From contig JAKPQD010000143.1 in NCBI GenBank assembly GCA_029572965.1, forward strand, positions 89,270-153,269: a DNA stretch of 64,000 nt. Direction: 5' to 3'. A program made the position numbers and the translations under genes. Below, one piece after another: positions 50,943-61,557 of the stretch. The DNA comes from Bacteroidota bacterium. GTDB taxonomy: Bacteria > Bacteroidota > Bacteroidia > Bacteroidales > DTGW01. Numbering within the stretch: the first letter of the stretch is position 1; the number at the start of each line of letters is the position of its first letter. The notes under the pieces are model-generated. The model saw nothing but the letters and a program-made list of their open reading frames with translations, was not told the DNA's origin and ran no database searches.

Positions 50943-53246
50943 ATGGCAACAATAATCGTAGATGGCAAACAATATCAGGCTGAAGCAGGTGATAATCTGC
51001 TGAAAGCTTGCATAAAGCTGGGTATTGATATACCCTATTTCTGCTATCATCCGGCGCTTGGTTCTGTTGGTTCATGCAGGCTTTGTGCTGTTAAACGTTT
51101 CCGCGATGCAGATGATAAGCGTGGACGTATTGTCATGAGCTGTATGGAACCTGTTTCTGAGGGGATGATTATATCTGTCAATGATGAAGAGGTTAAAAAC
51201 TTCAGGGCATCTGTAATTGAAGGCCTTATGACAAACCATCCTCACGACTGTCCTGTTTGCGACGAAGGTGGCGAATGTCATTTGCAGGATATGACTGTCA
51301 TGACCGGGCATAATAACCGCAGGTTTGAGTTTAAAAAGCGTACACAAAAGAATCAAAATCTTGGCCCTTTTATCCATCACGAAATGAACCGTTGCATTCA
51401 GTGTTATCGCTGTGTAAGATATTACCGCGACTATGCTGGTGGTAAGGATTTTGGTGTTTTTGGTTCGCACAACCATCTATATTTCGGGCGTTTTGAAGAT
51501 GGACAACTCGAAAGTGAATTTAGTGGAAACCTTGTTGAGGTTTGTCCTACAGGCGTCTTTACTGATAAAACTTTAAAGAAACATTTTACCCGCAAATGGG
51601 ATTTGACAAATGCCCCAAGCTTATGTACCCATTGTGGTGTCGGATGCAATACTATTGTTAGCGAACGTTATGGTACTGTCCGCCGGGTGATGAACCGCTA
51701 CAATCATCATGTGAATGGATATTTTCTTTGTGACAAAGGCCGTTTTGGCTATGAATTTGTAAATGACCCTTCCAGAATAACTGTTTCTTCTTATAAAGGA
51801 AAAGCTTTAGATGTTGAATCTGCATTATTAAAGGCTACTGAATTGATTCGCAGCGGAAAAACCATTGGAGTGGGTTCTCCTGTTGCATCTTTAGAAGCTA
51901 ATTTTGCTTTACAGCAGTTGGTAGGGGCTGAGAATTTCTATGCTGGGGTTTCAAAAGCTCAATGGGAATTAGTTTGTGCTGTCCGCGATATCTATCGTTC
52001 AAAGAATGTAAAAACGTTATCTCTTGCCGAAGTTGAAAAAGCCGAGGGTGTTTTAATCCTTGGAGAAAATATTATTAATACTGCGCCACGTGCAGCTTTG
52101 TCGGTTAGGCAGGCTGTTAAGAATAAACCTTTTGCTGGTGCTGCTGCCCTAAATATAGCCGATTGGAATAATTCGGCTGTTAAAATTGCTGTTGGAACTG
52201 AAAAAGGCCCGCTGTACATTTTTGCTTCGGGCAAAAACAAATTAGAAGACGTAGCTTCTATTTCTAAAGATATTGATACGGCTTATGTTGAAAAAATTGC
52301 TGAAGCTATTGCTGCATCATTAAAAGGAAATTTGAATACTGTTTCATTAAATGAAGATGAAAAAGCTACTGTCAAACAAATAACTGACAACCTTTTATCT
52401 TGTAAGAAAGTAGCCGTCATTTCCGGAACTTCTTCAATGAGCAAGAAGCTTCTGGCCTTGTCAGCTGAAATAGCTTCCTTATTGAATACCTCTTCATGCG
52501 AAAGCGGCATTTATCTGGTAGTTCCTCATGCCAATTCATTAGGATTGGCTGTATTAACAAGTAATACTATTGAACAAGTTGCTGATGCAGCTGAAAATGT
52601 TGTTTTACTGGAAGCCAATAGCATAGAAGAAAGTGTTATTACTTTTTCTGAAAAGGCAAAGAATGTAATTGTTTTAGTTTATAAGTCACCTGAAAAACTC
52701 AACAGCAAAGCGCTTGTGTTAGCATCTGCTACATTTGCCGAGTCTGAAGGGACATTGGTAAATAACGAAGGGCGTATGCAACGTTATTTCAGGGTAAAAA
52801 ATACTGGAGAAGACGTTAAAGCTTCATGGATGTGGCTTAGCCAGCTAAAGGCTATGCTCGATAACAGTAATTATTTGTCTTTCGACTCTCTTGTTAAAAA
52901 GATTGGAGAAAGCTATCCTGAATTGAACAAAATAGTTGATGTAGCCCCGGGAGCTGGTTATCGTGAGTCGGCGATGAAAATTCCTCGTCAAACACCCCGC
53001 TTTACCGGACGTACTTCAATGTATGCCAATGTAGATTTGCATGAGCAAAAGCCTCAGAACGATGAAAACTCTGCTCTTGCCTTTACTATGGAAGGAAGCA
53101 GAGAGGTTCATCCTGCCCAGCTCAATGCTATCTATTGGAAACCGGGCTGGAATTCTGTACAGGCCACCAATCATTATCTGCGCGATTTGGATAATATATT
53201 GAAGGCTCAGCAGATGGGGATTAATATTTGGAACGTAGAAAAGTAG
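50943..53246 (+). CDS. nuoG: NADH-quinone oxidoreductase subunit G
   Basis: 767 residues. An N-terminal 2Fe-2S ferredoxin domain (IPYFCYHPALGSVGSCRLCAV), then HDCPVCDEGGECHLQDM, RCIQCYRCVRYYRD and EVCPTGVF for N4 and N5. LCTHCGVGCN with a later FLCDKGRFG are the ligands of N7, which many complex I lineages have lost. The C-terminal molybdopterin-like part (about 270-700) has a poorly conserved sequence and probably binds no cofactor. Confidence 0.96.
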   Translation: MATIIVDGKQYQAEAGDNLLKACIKLGIDIPYFCYHPALGSVGSCRLCAVKRFRDADDKRGRIVMSCMEPVSEGMIISVNDEEVKNFRASVIEGLMTNHPHDCPVCDEGGECHLQDMTVMTGHNNRRFEFKKRTQKNQNLGPFIHHEMNRCIQCYRCVRYYRDYAGGKDFGVFGSHNHLYFGRFEDGQLESEFSGNLVEVCPTGVFTDKTLKKHFTRKWDLTNAPSLCTHCGVGCNTIVSERYGTVRRVMNRYNHHVNGYFLCDKGRFGYEFVNDPSRITVSSYKGKALDVESALLKATELIRSGKTIGVGSPVASLEANFALQQLVGAENFYAGVSKAQWELVCAVRDIYRSKNVKTLSLAEVEKAEGVLILGENIINTAPRAALSVRQAVKNKPFAGAAALNIADWNNSAVKIAVGTEKGPLYIFASGKNKLEDVASISKDIDTAYVEKIAEAIAASLKGNLNTVSLNEDEKATVKQITDNLLSCKKVAVISGTSSMSKKLLALSAEIASLLNTSSCESGIYLVVPHANSLGLAVLTSNTIEQVADAAENVVLLEANSIEESVITFSEKAKNVIVLVYKSPEKLNSKALVLASATFAESEGTLVNNEGRMQRYFRVKNTGEDVKASWMWLSQLKAMLDNSNYLSFDSLVKKIGESYPELNKIVDVAPGAGYRESAMKIPRQTPRFTGRTSMYANVDLHEQKPQNDENSALAFTMEGSREVHPAQLNAIYWKPGWNSVQATNHYLRDLDNILKAQQMGINIWNVEK

Positions 53247-53261
53247 TTAATATATTATAAT

Positions 53262-54209
53262 ATGGCTATAGGATTCATAATAGTTGGTGTTTTGTTATTG
53301 GTAGTTACCATTGCTGCCGCAAACATTTATATAGAGCGTAGGTTGCTTTCTCTGTGGCAGGACAGACGAGGGCCTAACCGTGCTGGCCCTTTTGGGTTCC
53401 TTCAGGTACCTGCCGATATGATTAAAATCTTTCTGAAAGAGGACTGGATTCCGCCTTTTGCAGACAAAGCAGTTTTCGTTTTGGCCCCAACTATTGTGAT
53501 GCTCAGCATTCTTTTTAGTTTTGCGCTCGTCCCGTTTGCTCCTGGTTTCCAGGTCGTTGATTCCAATATAGCATTATTGTTTTTCCTTGCTAATTCTTCG
53601 TTGGCTGTTTACAGTATTGTGCTTTCGGGTTGGGCCTCCAATAACAAATATGCCATGATAGGGGCAATGCGTGGTACGGCTCAAATGATTTCGTACGAAG
53701 TGTTTATGGGGCTTTCGCTGATGGGTGTGGTGATGATTTCCGGAGGGACTTTTAGCTTACGCGAAATTGTTGAAGCACAACGTGGCATGTGGAATGTAGT
53801 GCCTCAGTTTGTTGGTTTTTGCATATTTATGATTGCTGCTGTAGCTGAGTCGCACCGGGCCCCGTTCGATTTACCTGAGTCTGAAGGCGAATTGGTGGCT
53901 GGTTTTCATACCGAATATTCTGGTATCAAGTTTGGTATGTTTTTCGTTGGCGAATATCTTGGAATAACGCTCATATCAGCAATGATAGTGACCCTATTCT
54001 TTGGAGGTTGGTTAGGCCCTGCTTTTCTACCTCCTTTCTTTTGGTTTATGTTGAAAACATTTGCATTTATAGCTTTCATTATACTCCTCAGGGCTGCTTT
54101 ACCGCGTCCTCGTTATGACCAATTTTTAGGTGTTGGCTGGAAAATATTGCTTCCACTGACTTTACTAAATGTTTTGATTACTGCAGGTATATTGTTAGCA
54201 AGAGGCTAA
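53262..54209 (+). CDS. nuoH: NADH-quinone oxidoreductase subunit H
   Basis: 315 residues, eight transmembrane helices. [35 protein letters not shown] near the N-terminus and [30 protein letters not shown] are the two ND1/NuoH signatures, carrying the Glu and Asp of the E-channel. Links the quinone site to the proton pumps. Confidence 0.98.
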   Translation: MAIGFIIVGVLLLVVTIAAANIYIERRLLSLWQDRRGPNRAGPFGFLQVPADMIKIFLKEDWIPPFADKAVFVLAPTIVMLSILFSFALVPFAPGFQVVDSNIALLFFLANSSLAVYSIVLSGWASNNKYAMIGAMRGTAQMISYEVFMGLSLMGVVMISGGTFSLREIVEAQRGMWNVVPQFVGFCIFMIAAVAESHRAPFDLPESEGELVAGFHTEYSGIKFGMFFVGEYLGITLISAMIVTLFFGGWLGPAFLPPFFWFMLKTFAFIAFIILLRAALPRPRYDQFLGVGWKILLPLTLLNVLITAGILLARG

Positions 54210-54229
54210 GTTTAAATAGATAGAAGGAA

Positions 54230-54745
54230 ATGTTAAGTATATTAAGAAGCATTTGGATTACGTTTACTCACGCTTTTCGCAAACGCGAAACTCGTGATTA
54301 TCCTGAAAAGGCTCCGTTTTTGCCGGCACGCTATCGTGCCCGTATTATCCTTACAAGGGATCCGGAAGGAAAGGAGCGTTGTGTTGCCTGCAACCTTTGT
54401 GCTGTTGCCTGTCCAACTGATTGTATTTCATTGCAGGCTACTGAAGATGAAACAGGCCGCAGATACCCGGAATTTTTTAGAATAAATTTCTCTCGTTGTA
54501 TTTTTTGTGGCTATTGCGAAGATGCCTGTCCTACAAATGCTATTCAGCTTACTCCGGATTTTGAAATGGCAGAATATTACAGGAAAAATCTGGTTTATGA
54601 AAAGGAAAACCTTTTGATTAGCGGGCCTGGTAAATATCACGATTATAACTTCTATAAAAATGCTGGTATTGAAATAGGAGGAAAGAAAAAAGGAGAGGGA
54701 CTTAATGAAGAACCTCCAATTGACGTTCGTGATTTAATGAATTAA
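54230..54745 (+). CDS. nuoI: NADH-quinone oxidoreductase subunit I
   Basis: 171 residues. Two 4Fe-4S motifs: [16 protein letters not shown] and [16 protein letters not shown] (clusters N6a and N6b). The C-terminal part is charged ([17 protein letters not shown]). Carries electrons to N2. Confidence 0.98.
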   Translation: MLSILRSIWITFTHAFRKRETRDYPEKAPFLPARYRARIILTRDPEGKERCVACNLCAVACPTDCISLQATEDETGRRYPEFFRINFSRCIFCGYCEDACPTNAIQLTPDFEMAEYYRKNLVYEKENLLISGPGKYHDYNFYKNAGIEIGGKKKGEGLNEEPPIDVRDLMN

Positions 54746-54762
54746 TAAGAAATATTGAAGAT

Positions 54763-55293
54763 ATGAGTATATTATTTCTGATATCGGCTGTTGTTGCTGT
54801 GTTCTCTACAGCAATGGTAATTACACGCCACAACGCTGTTCATGCTCTCATTTACATGGTTATTTCGTTTATTGCAGCTTCTGTCATGTTCTATACTTTA
54901 GGGGCTCCTTATGCTGCAGTGCTCGAAATCATTGTGTATGCCGGGGCTATCATGGTCTTTTTTGTATTTGTGGTGATGATGCTGAACATGAGCGTCAGTC
55001 CTGAAGATGAAAAAAGGGCTACAGGAATCAAGTCATGGATTTTCCCTATCATACTTACACTTGTGCTAATAGCTGATTTTGTTTATGCCTTTATACAAGG
55101 CACTCCGCAAACAAACATGGTAAAGGTCATTGATGCCAAGCGTGTGGGAGTTTCGATGTTTACTACTTATTTATTGATGGCCGAATTGGCTGGTATATTG
55201 CTGTTAGTCGCCATTGTCGGGGCATACCATTTGGGTAGGGCTCCAAAACGCAATATTCACAGATATTTACAAAACGAACAAACTCAAAAGTAA
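54763..55293 (+). CDS. nuoJ: NADH-quinone oxidoreductase subunit J
   Basis: 176 residues, five transmembrane helices. HNAVHALIYMVISFIAASVMFYTLGAPYAAVLEIIVYAGAIMVFFVFVVMML is the ND6/NuoJ core, including the helix with the pi-bulge around YAGAIM. Followed by nuoK after 6 bp. Confidence 0.96.
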   Translation: MSILFLISAVVAVFSTAMVITRHNAVHALIYMVISFIAASVMFYTLGAPYAAVLEIIVYAGAIMVFFVFVVMMLNMSVSPEDEKRATGIKSWIFPIILTLVLIADFVYAFIQGTPQTNMVKVIDAKRVGVSMFTTYLLMAELAGILLLVAIVGAYHLGRAPKRNIHRYLQNEQTQK

Positions 55294-55299
55294 CAATAT

Positions 55300-55599
55300 A
55301 TGATACCATTAGAGTGGACATTGCTGGTTGCAGGAATTTTATTTGCTTTAGGCCTGACAGGGCTTTTGGTGCGCAGAAACCTTCTGTTTATGCTGATGAG
55401 CCTCGAAATAATGACTAATGCTGCTGCATTGGCTTTTATTGCTGCTGGTTCGCATTGGATGCAACCTGACGGCCAGGTGATGTTTATATTTATCCTTACT
55501 GTTGCTGCTGCCGAAATATCGATTGCTTTAGCATTGGTTTTGCTGATGTTTAAACATAACAAAACCGTTGATACCAGTAAACTTGATAGTTTAGAATAA
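55300..55599 (+). CDS. nuoK: NADH-quinone oxidoreductase subunit K
   Basis: 99 residues, three transmembrane helices. [31 protein letters not shown] contains the first conserved Glu; [19 protein letters not shown] has the second. Both belong to the proton path of the ND4L subunit. Confidence 0.98.
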   Translation: MIPLEWTLLVAGILFALGLTGLLVRRNLLFMLMSLEIMTNAAALAFIAAGSHWMQPDGQVMFIFILTVAAAEISIALALVLLMFKHNKTVDTSKLDSLE

Positions 55600-55624
55600 G
55601 AATACTTAAGAAAATAAACATAGT

Positions 55625-57499
55625 ATGTTACAATTTATTTGGCTTATCCCTTTATTTCCTTTGCTTGGCTTTTTATTGCTGGCTTTAGGAGGCAAATATT
55701 ATTCGAAAAAGCTTGTTGCTATTATTGGAAGTGCATCGGTGGGTATTTCTGCTTTGTTGACTTTTGTTATTGGCCTGCCAATGCTGCAAAATATCGAAAA
55801 CATGCCTTCTGTTACCAATGTTCTTTATACCTGGATAGATGTTGGTTCGTTTAGTGTACCATTTTCATTCAAGATTGATGCTTTATCCCTCGTTTTTGTC
55901 TTTGTAATTACTTTTGTTGGTTTTTTGATTCATATATATTCCACTGAATATATGGCTCAAGAAGAGGGTTATGCCCGTTTCTTCGCTTATATGAACCTGT
56001 TCGTAGCTTCAATGCTTATCCTTGTTATGGCAGATAGCCTTTTGCTTATGTATCTTGGATGGGAAGGGGTTGGTCTTTGCTCTTACCTGCTAATTGGCTT
56101 TTTCTATCGCGATCCGGCCAACAATTATGCTGCGCGTAAAGCTTTTATTGTTACCAGGGTAGGAGATGCTGCCATGTTAATTGGTTTGTTGATGCTGGTT
56201 TTTGCATTTAACACACTTGATATGGCTCAAATATCAGATCTTGCAAAAAATAGTGTTTCTATTTCACCTGCATTTGCTACGATAGTGGCTTTACTGTTAT
56301 TAGGTGGCGCAGTTGGCAAATCGGCACAGTTGCCATTACAAGTTTGGTTGCCTGATGCTATGGCTGGTCCATCACCTGTTAGTGCATTAATCCACGCTGC
56401 CACTATGGTTACAGCCGGGGTGTATTTGATTGCCCGTATGCATGTTATTTTCATGCTTTCGCCTTTTGCCATGCTTGTGGTTGCTTCAATTGGTGCTATA
56501 ACATTATTAATTGCCGGTGTTAGTGCTTTATATCAAACAGATTTAAAACGAGTATTAGCATATTCAACTATCAGCCAAATAGGTTATATGTTTTTGGCCT
56601 TGGGTGTTGGAGCTTGGAGTGCGGCTGTTTTTCACTTTATGATTCACGGTTTCTTCAAAGCATTACTATTCCTTGGTGCTGGGGCTGTAATACTTTCGCT
56701 GCATCATCAGCAGGATATGTTTAAAATGGGTGGACTTTACAAGAAGATGCCTGTTATTTTCTGGACTTTCCTCATCGGTTCGGCTTCTTTGGCTGCGTTT
56801 CCTTTTATATCAGCCGGATTCTTTAGTAAAGATGCTATTATTTGGTATGCTCTTTCTTCACCACAAGGAGGTTGGGTTTTCTGGCTTGCTGCTATGATAG
56901 GGGCTATTATTACTTGTTTATATACTTTCAGAATGATATATGTTACTTTTTTCGGTAAAGAAAAAACTCATGTTCATTATACTCCCGGAATTGCAATGAC
57001 TTTACCATTAATTGTTCTCGCTATTCTTTCTACATTAGCAGGTTACATCGAGTTACCTCATAATATGGGGCATATTCAGTGGTTTTCATCATTTGTAACG
57101 AATTATTTGCCCGGTATTACTGTTTCAGAACATTTCAATGAATGGGTATTTCAGATTATTGCTATGGTTCTTTCTCTTGGTGCTTTGGCAATTGCTTTCA
57201 AATATTACAATGAGAAATATGTGGAAAGCTTTACCATGACCCCGGTAAAACTCTTTTTCCAAAATGGGTGGAACTTCGATAAACTCTATGATACACTTTT
57301 TGTGAAACCTTTTGTTTGGCTTGCAAATGCAAACAAAGAGGATGCTACTGACAAAAGCATTGATAAAGGAGCTATTCAAGTTAGTAAGCTTAGCAATCGC
57401 CTTTCTGTCTTACAAAATGGGCGCGTAGGTTGGTATCTTGCAGGAATGGCCATTGGTATCATACTGGTGGTTTCGTTAATGTTGTTTATAAAGATGTAA
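55625..57499 (+). CDS. nuoL: NADH-quinone oxidoreductase subunit L
   Basis: 624 residues, antiporter-like proton pump. YLGWEGVGLCSYLLIGFFY with the key Glu; LGGAVGKSAQLPLQVWLPDAMAGPSPVSALIHAATMVTAGVYL with Lys and His of the proton channel. The C-terminal region (about 480-624) includes the long lateral helix and the last transmembrane segment. Confidence 0.98.
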   Translation: MLQFIWLIPLFPLLGFLLLALGGKYYSKKLVAIIGSASVGISALLTFVIGLPMLQNIENMPSVTNVLYTWIDVGSFSVPFSFKIDALSLVFVFVITFVGFLIHIYSTEYMAQEEGYARFFAYMNLFVASMLILVMADSLLLMYLGWEGVGLCSYLLIGFFYRDPANNYAARKAFIVTRVGDAAMLIGLLMLVFAFNTLDMAQISDLAKNSVSISPAFATIVALLLLGGAVGKSAQLPLQVWLPDAMAGPSPVSALIHAATMVTAGVYLIARMHVIFMLSPFAMLVVASIGAITLLIAGVSALYQTDLKRVLAYSTISQIGYMFLALGVGAWSAAVFHFMIHGFFKALLFLGAGAVILSLHHQQDMFKMGGLYKKMPVIFWTFLIGSASLAAFPFISAGFFSKDAIIWYALSSPQGGWVFWLAAMIGAIITCLYTFRMIYVTFFGKEKTHVHYTPGIAMTLPLIVLAILSTLAGYIELPHNMGHIQWFSSFVTNYLPGITVSEHFNEWVFQIIAMVLSLGALAIAFKYYNEKYVESFTMTPVKLFFQNGWNFDKLYDTLFVKPFVWLANANKEDATDKSIDKGAIQVSKLSNRLSVLQNGRVGWYLAGMAIGIILVVSLMLFIKM

Positions 57500-57524
57500 A
57501 TTTTGATTTCAAAATAAATATACT

Positions 57525-59048
57525 ATGGCATTAGTTGGCATTTTGGCTGTTTTAATACTTGGGGCTTTGATTTCATTGCCTGTAAGGCGAATTCACAAGC
57601 AATTACCCTGGTATGTTGGAATTGTAGCTGTCCTTACTGCAATTATCATGTCTTTTTCCCTTGGGAATGCATCTTCTGGAACTGAAAAATGGTTTGCCCG
57701 GTTTACTTCGTCATGGATACCTGCAATAGGCAGTAATTTTAGCCTTGCAATAGATGGCCTTAGCTATATTATGATATTATTGACTTTGGTGATGGGGCTT
57801 GTTGCTATTGGTTTTTCTGAAAGGAGAGAAAATAGCAGCTCTTTTATCTTCAACAGTTTGTTTATGTTAGCCGGGGTTGTTGGCATTTTCATGGCCACCG
57901 ATTTGTTCTTGTTTTTCTTTTTCTGGGAAATGATGCTCTTGCCATTGTATTTTCTTATTATCTCTGCAAACAAAGAGGGTAGCGACAAGGCTGCATTTAA
58001 GTTCCTTATTTATACCCAGGGAAGCGGGCTCATCATGCTGATTTCGTTGCTGGCATTGTATTTCATTCATGGCAATCAAACTGCAATTTATTCTTTTGCT
58101 TTTGAGGACCTGCTCAATACCCAAATGTCAATAACAACTTCTATGCTTGTTATGTCTGGTTTTTTGTTGGCTTTTCTTGTAAAATTGCCAGTTTGGCCTT
58201 TACATGGATGGTTACCTTCTGCGTTTAAAACAGCTCCTGCAATTGCTATATTTTCTGGCTTATTGATAAAAACCGGGGCTTATGGTATCATGCGTTTTGC
58301 TGTACCTTTATTTCCGGAAGGTTCATTAATTATTTCTCCATTAATGATGATTCTTGGTGTTGTCACCATTTTATATGCTTCATTTATTGCTTTTTCGCAA
58401 AATGATATTCGCGTAATATCTGCTTATAGCGGAATCAGCCACATGGGCTTTATATTGATTGGTATTTATGCTTTCAACGATTTGTCATGGCAAGGGGTTG
58501 GCGTTCAAATGATTGCCAGTTCAGTAGGTACTGCATCGCTTATTTTGCTGGGCGAAATTATACATCGAAGAGCTGGTACTTATGATATTGCCCATTTAGG
58601 AGGTATCTGGACTTCAAACCCTAACATTGCCGGTATTGGTACTTTCTTTGCCATGGCTGCTTTAGGATTACCAGGCATGGCAAACTTCATTGCTGAGTTT
58701 TTGATTCTTGCAGGTGCTTTTCAAATAAGTGTTTTGTCAACAGTGCTTGCTTCTATTGGCATTGTTGCTGCGGCTGCCTATTCATTGCGCATTATTCAAA
58801 AGGTTTTTATTGGTGAGGAAAAGATTTGTATTAGTATTATTGATGTTACATTAAGGGAAAAAGCTGCAGTTGCTGTAATGATGGTTCTTTTGTTATGGAT
58901 AGGCTTTTATCCTTCGATGGTAACAAGCCGTTTAGAACCTTTTATAACGCGTACACTTAATTTTTCACCACCTGAAACTCCCGGGACTGAACAGGGAAAT
59001 GTGGATGAAGCCCAGGTTAAATATAGTTTTCAAGTGATTAAAAAATAA
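57525..59048 (+). CDS. nuoM: NADH-quinone oxidoreductase subunit M
   Basis: 507 residues, antiporter-like pump. FFFWEMMLLPLYFLI carries the key Glu, and FLVKLPVWPLHGWLPSAFKTAPAIAIFSGLLIKTGAYGIMRF the Lys/His path. The C-terminal tail of about 40 residues (PPETPGTEQGNVDEAQVK) is hydrophilic. 26 bp after nuoL. Confidence 0.97.
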   Translation: MALVGILAVLILGALISLPVRRIHKQLPWYVGIVAVLTAIIMSFSLGNASSGTEKWFARFTSSWIPAIGSNFSLAIDGLSYIMILLTLVMGLVAIGFSERRENSSSFIFNSLFMLAGVVGIFMATDLFLFFFFWEMMLLPLYFLIISANKEGSDKAAFKFLIYTQGSGLIMLISLLALYFIHGNQTAIYSFAFEDLLNTQMSITTSMLVMSGFLLAFLVKLPVWPLHGWLPSAFKTAPAIAIFSGLLIKTGAYGIMRFAVPLFPEGSLIISPLMMILGVVTILYASFIAFSQNDIRVISAYSGISHMGFILIGIYAFNDLSWQGVGVQMIASSVGTASLILLGEIIHRRAGTYDIAHLGGIWTSNPNIAGIGTFFAMAALGLPGMANFIAEFLILAGAFQISVLSTVLASIGIVAAAAYSLRIIQKVFIGEEKICISIIDVTLREKAAVAVMMVLLLWIGFYPSMVTSRLEPFITRTLNFSPPETPGTEQGNVDEAQVKYSFQVIKK

Positions 59049-59059
59049 ATATACCGATT

Positions 59060-60457
59060 ATGTTTGTTGCTTTAGCTCCAATGTATATTATCGCTGCTGC
59101 CATTGTTGTTTTGATGTTGCTGGCAGCATTTGTCCGAAACCACAAGCTTTTGGCCATTGTGTCTGCTTTGGGCTTTATTGCTGCTTTTGGAACTGTTTTT
59201 AGCCATTGTTCCTGTTTGTCAAAATTTGCCTGGGAGTTATTTGTTGTTGATGATTATTCTTGGGCATTAACAGCAGTTACTCTTCTTTCTGCTTTGGCAA
59301 TTAATATTTTCAGTTATTTTTATTTTGAAAACTTTGATGAACAAAAGGAAGAATATTATGTGCTTTTGCATACCGCTGTTTTAGGAACATTGGTGATGAT
59401 TGCTGCCAAGCATTTTGTTACATTCTTTATTGGGCTTGAACTTTTGAGCATTCCAACTTATGTCATGGTGGCTTATGTCCGAAGCAAGAAGGAATCAGTT
59501 GAAGCTTCAATTAAATACCTTGCTACTGCTGCTGCTTCATCGGCGGCTTTGCTTTTTGGCCTGGCATTAATTTATGCGGCTGCCGGAACTATGGACATCT
59601 ACACTGTAGGAAGGTTTTTTTATATAGCTCAATCTGTTCCGGCTTATACTTATGTTGGAATAGCTCTTTTTATTGTTGCTGTTGGTTTTAAACTTGCCTT
59701 AGCTCCTTTTCACATGTGGTCACCTGCTGTTTATCAAGGCTCAGCGGCTCCTGTTACTGCTTTTGTGGCTTCTGTGGCAAAGCTCGGTGTTATTGCTTTT
59801 GTTTTAAGGCTTTTCAATGAGTCCAATTTGTTGAATATCGGAGCATTAAACATTTCTTTAGTGGTATTGGCTGTATTATCTATGTTTATTGGCAACTTGT
59901 TTGCAGTTGGACAAAAAAACATAAAGCGCATGTTGGCATATTCTTCTGTGGCTCACATGGGATACCTTATGGTTGCTTTATTAGCAGGGGGTATGGTTGC
60001 CAAAAGTGCTACAGGCTTCTATATTACTTCATATTTTGTTGCTACATTGGCTTTATTTGGTGCTATCAGTGTTATTTCTAAAAATGACGAACCTAAATCT
60101 ATTGATTCTCTTAAAGGTTTATATTATAGAAACCCAATAGTTGCTGTTGTTATTACTATTGGTTTGTTAGCTTTAATCGGGATGCCATTAACAGGTGGTT
60201 TTATGGCAAAAGTTTTTGTTGTAAAAGCTGGGGCCGGTATTCAGCAATGGTTTCTGGTTTGGATGTTGATTATTAACAGCATTATTAGTATATATTACTA
60301 TACCAAATATATCAATGTATTGTTTTCTCATACCTCTGAAGAGGTTGTAAAAGAAAAAGTACCATATTTATTGGCAACAATACTCATTATCATTGTAGTG
60401 TTAGTTATTTGGATGGGTGTTGCCCCTCAGTTGTGGCTCAATTTGTTCTATAATTGA
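59060..60457 (+). CDS. nuoN: NADH-quinone oxidoreductase subunit N
   Basis: 465 residues, antiporter-like pump. FIGLELLSIPTYVMVAYVRSKKESVEASIKYL and VGFKLALAPFHMWSPAVYQGSAAPVTAFVASVAKLG are ND2/NuoN signatures. Last subunit gene. rnhA follows 11 nt after the stop if it starts at the TTG at 60468, so it may be part of the same transcript. Confidence 0.97.
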   Translation: MFVALAPMYIIAAAIVVLMLLAAFVRNHKLLAIVSALGFIAAFGTVFSHCSCLSKFAWELFVVDDYSWALTAVTLLSALAINIFSYFYFENFDEQKEEYYVLLHTAVLGTLVMIAAKHFVTFFIGLELLSIPTYVMVAYVRSKKESVEASIKYLATAAASSAALLFGLALIYAAAGTMDIYTVGRFFYIAQSVPAYTYVGIALFIVAVGFKLALAPFHMWSPAVYQGSAAPVTAFVASVAKLGVIAFVLRLFNESNLLNIGALNISLVVLAVLSMFIGNLFAVGQKNIKRMLAYSSVAHMGYLMVALLAGGMVAKSATGFYITSYFVATLALFGAISVISKNDEPKSIDSLKGLYYRNPIVAVVITIGLLALIGMPLTGGFMAKVFVVKAGAGIQQWFLVWMLIINSIISIYYYTKYINVLFSHTSEEVVKEKVPYLLATILIIIVVLVIWMGVAPQLWLNLFYN

Positions 60458-60467
60458 GAAAAAACTA

Positions 60468-60947
60468 TTGACACAATCAAAACCATATAACATTACCATT
60501 TATACTGATGGGGCTTCGAGTGGGAATCCTGGTCCCGGAGGGTACGGAACTATCTTAATGTCCGGGCCTCATGAAAAAGTTTTGTCGGGCGGTTTTCGGC
60601 TTACAACAAACAACCGTATGGAACTCCTTGCTGTTATTGTTGGTCTTGAACACTTAAAATTTGAAGGCTGTAACGTTACTATTTATTCTGACTCCCGATA
60701 TGTTGTTGATGCCGTTGAAAGAGGGTGGTTGTTTGATTGGGAAAAGAAAGGCTTCAAAGACAAAAAGAATCCCGACTTATGGAAACGTTTTCTTTTGCTT
60801 TACCGTAAACACAAAATAAAGTTTATTTGGATTAAAGGCCATGCCGACAATCCATATAACCAGCGTTGTGATTGGCTTGCGGTTAATGCTTCAAAATCTG
60901 ACGATTTGATGGTTGACCATGGATATGAAGAAGGATTAAAGAATTGA
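60468..60947 (+). CDS. rnhA: Ribonuclease HI
   Basis: About 160 residues from a TTG at 60468. Catalytic acids: Asp in IYTDGASSGNPGPGGYG, Glu in NNRMELLAVIVGLEHL, Asp in IYSDSRYVVDAV and Asp in NQRCDWLA. Degrades RNA in RNA-DNA hybrids. The frame is open up to an ATG at 60417, but this would overlap the end of nuoN by 41 bp and add residues not found in the family. The usual length (about 155) supports TTG. Confidence 0.95.
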   Translation: MTQSKPYNITIYTDGASSGNPGPGGYGTILMSGPHEKVLSGGFRLTTNNRMELLAVIVGLEHLKFEGCNVTIYSDSRYVVDAVERGWLFDWEKKGFKDKKNPDLWKRFLLLYRKHKIKFIWIKGHADNPYNQRCDWLAVNASKSDDLMVDHGYEEGLKN

Positions 60948-61023
60948 ACATATTTTTTTTCAAATATTTGTCCTAATTCACAGAAAATTACTATTTTGGT
61001 TGTCGTAATGTAAAAAACCATAG

Positions 61024-61557
61024 ATGCCCAAGCAAGAAGTAATATTGCATTATCAGGGGATATTTAACTTTGAAATCATCGGACACTTGCTGAATAATCT
61101 CAAGGATGAGTCTGAGGCGCGTAATATTTCTATTTCGCACTATAAAAAAATATTGTCTGTTATGATTGAGGCGCTGGAGAATGTATTCAAGTATTGTGAA
61201 AATTTTGAAAAAGAGCCAGGACTTTTTCCTCAATATTACCCTTTTTTTTCTTTGGAATTTAAGAATGGGGGATATGTTGTTACTACTGCCAATCCTATTT
61301 TAAAATCTGACATTGAAAAATTAACTTCCCATATTGATAAAATCAACTCATTAGATAAAGAGGGCTTACGCCAGTTATTCCGGGCAACATTAACAAACGG
61401 TCAGTTTTCTGCAAAGGGAGGGGCAGGTTTGGGTTTTATTGAAATGGCTAAGACTTCTTGCGAAAAGATAGAATATACTTTTGTCCCTATTAATGAAAGG
61501 TTCTCTTATTATACATGTGTTGTGAATATTTCTCAAAATGCTTTAAATGTTGAGTGA
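61024..61557 (+). CDS. SiaB-family protein kinase (DUF6272)
   Basis: 177 residues. HYQGIFNFEIIGHLLNNLKDE, then a GHKL-like ATP site: MIEALENVFKYCENF and GGAGLGFIEMAKTS. In Pseudomonas SiaB phosphorylates SiaC in a switch that governs cell aggregation and c-di-GMP production. It directly precedes the SiaC gene, so the pair is present; the upstream SiaA phosphatase is not next to it in this window. Confidence 0.88.
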   Translation: MPKQEVILHYQGIFNFEIIGHLLNNLKDESEARNISISHYKKILSVMIEALENVFKYCENFEKEPGLFPQYYPFFSLEFKNGGYVVTTANPILKSDIEKLTSHIDKINSLDKEGLRQLFRATLTNGQFSAKGGAGLGFIEMAKTSCEKIEYTFVPINERFSYYTCVVNISQNALNVE

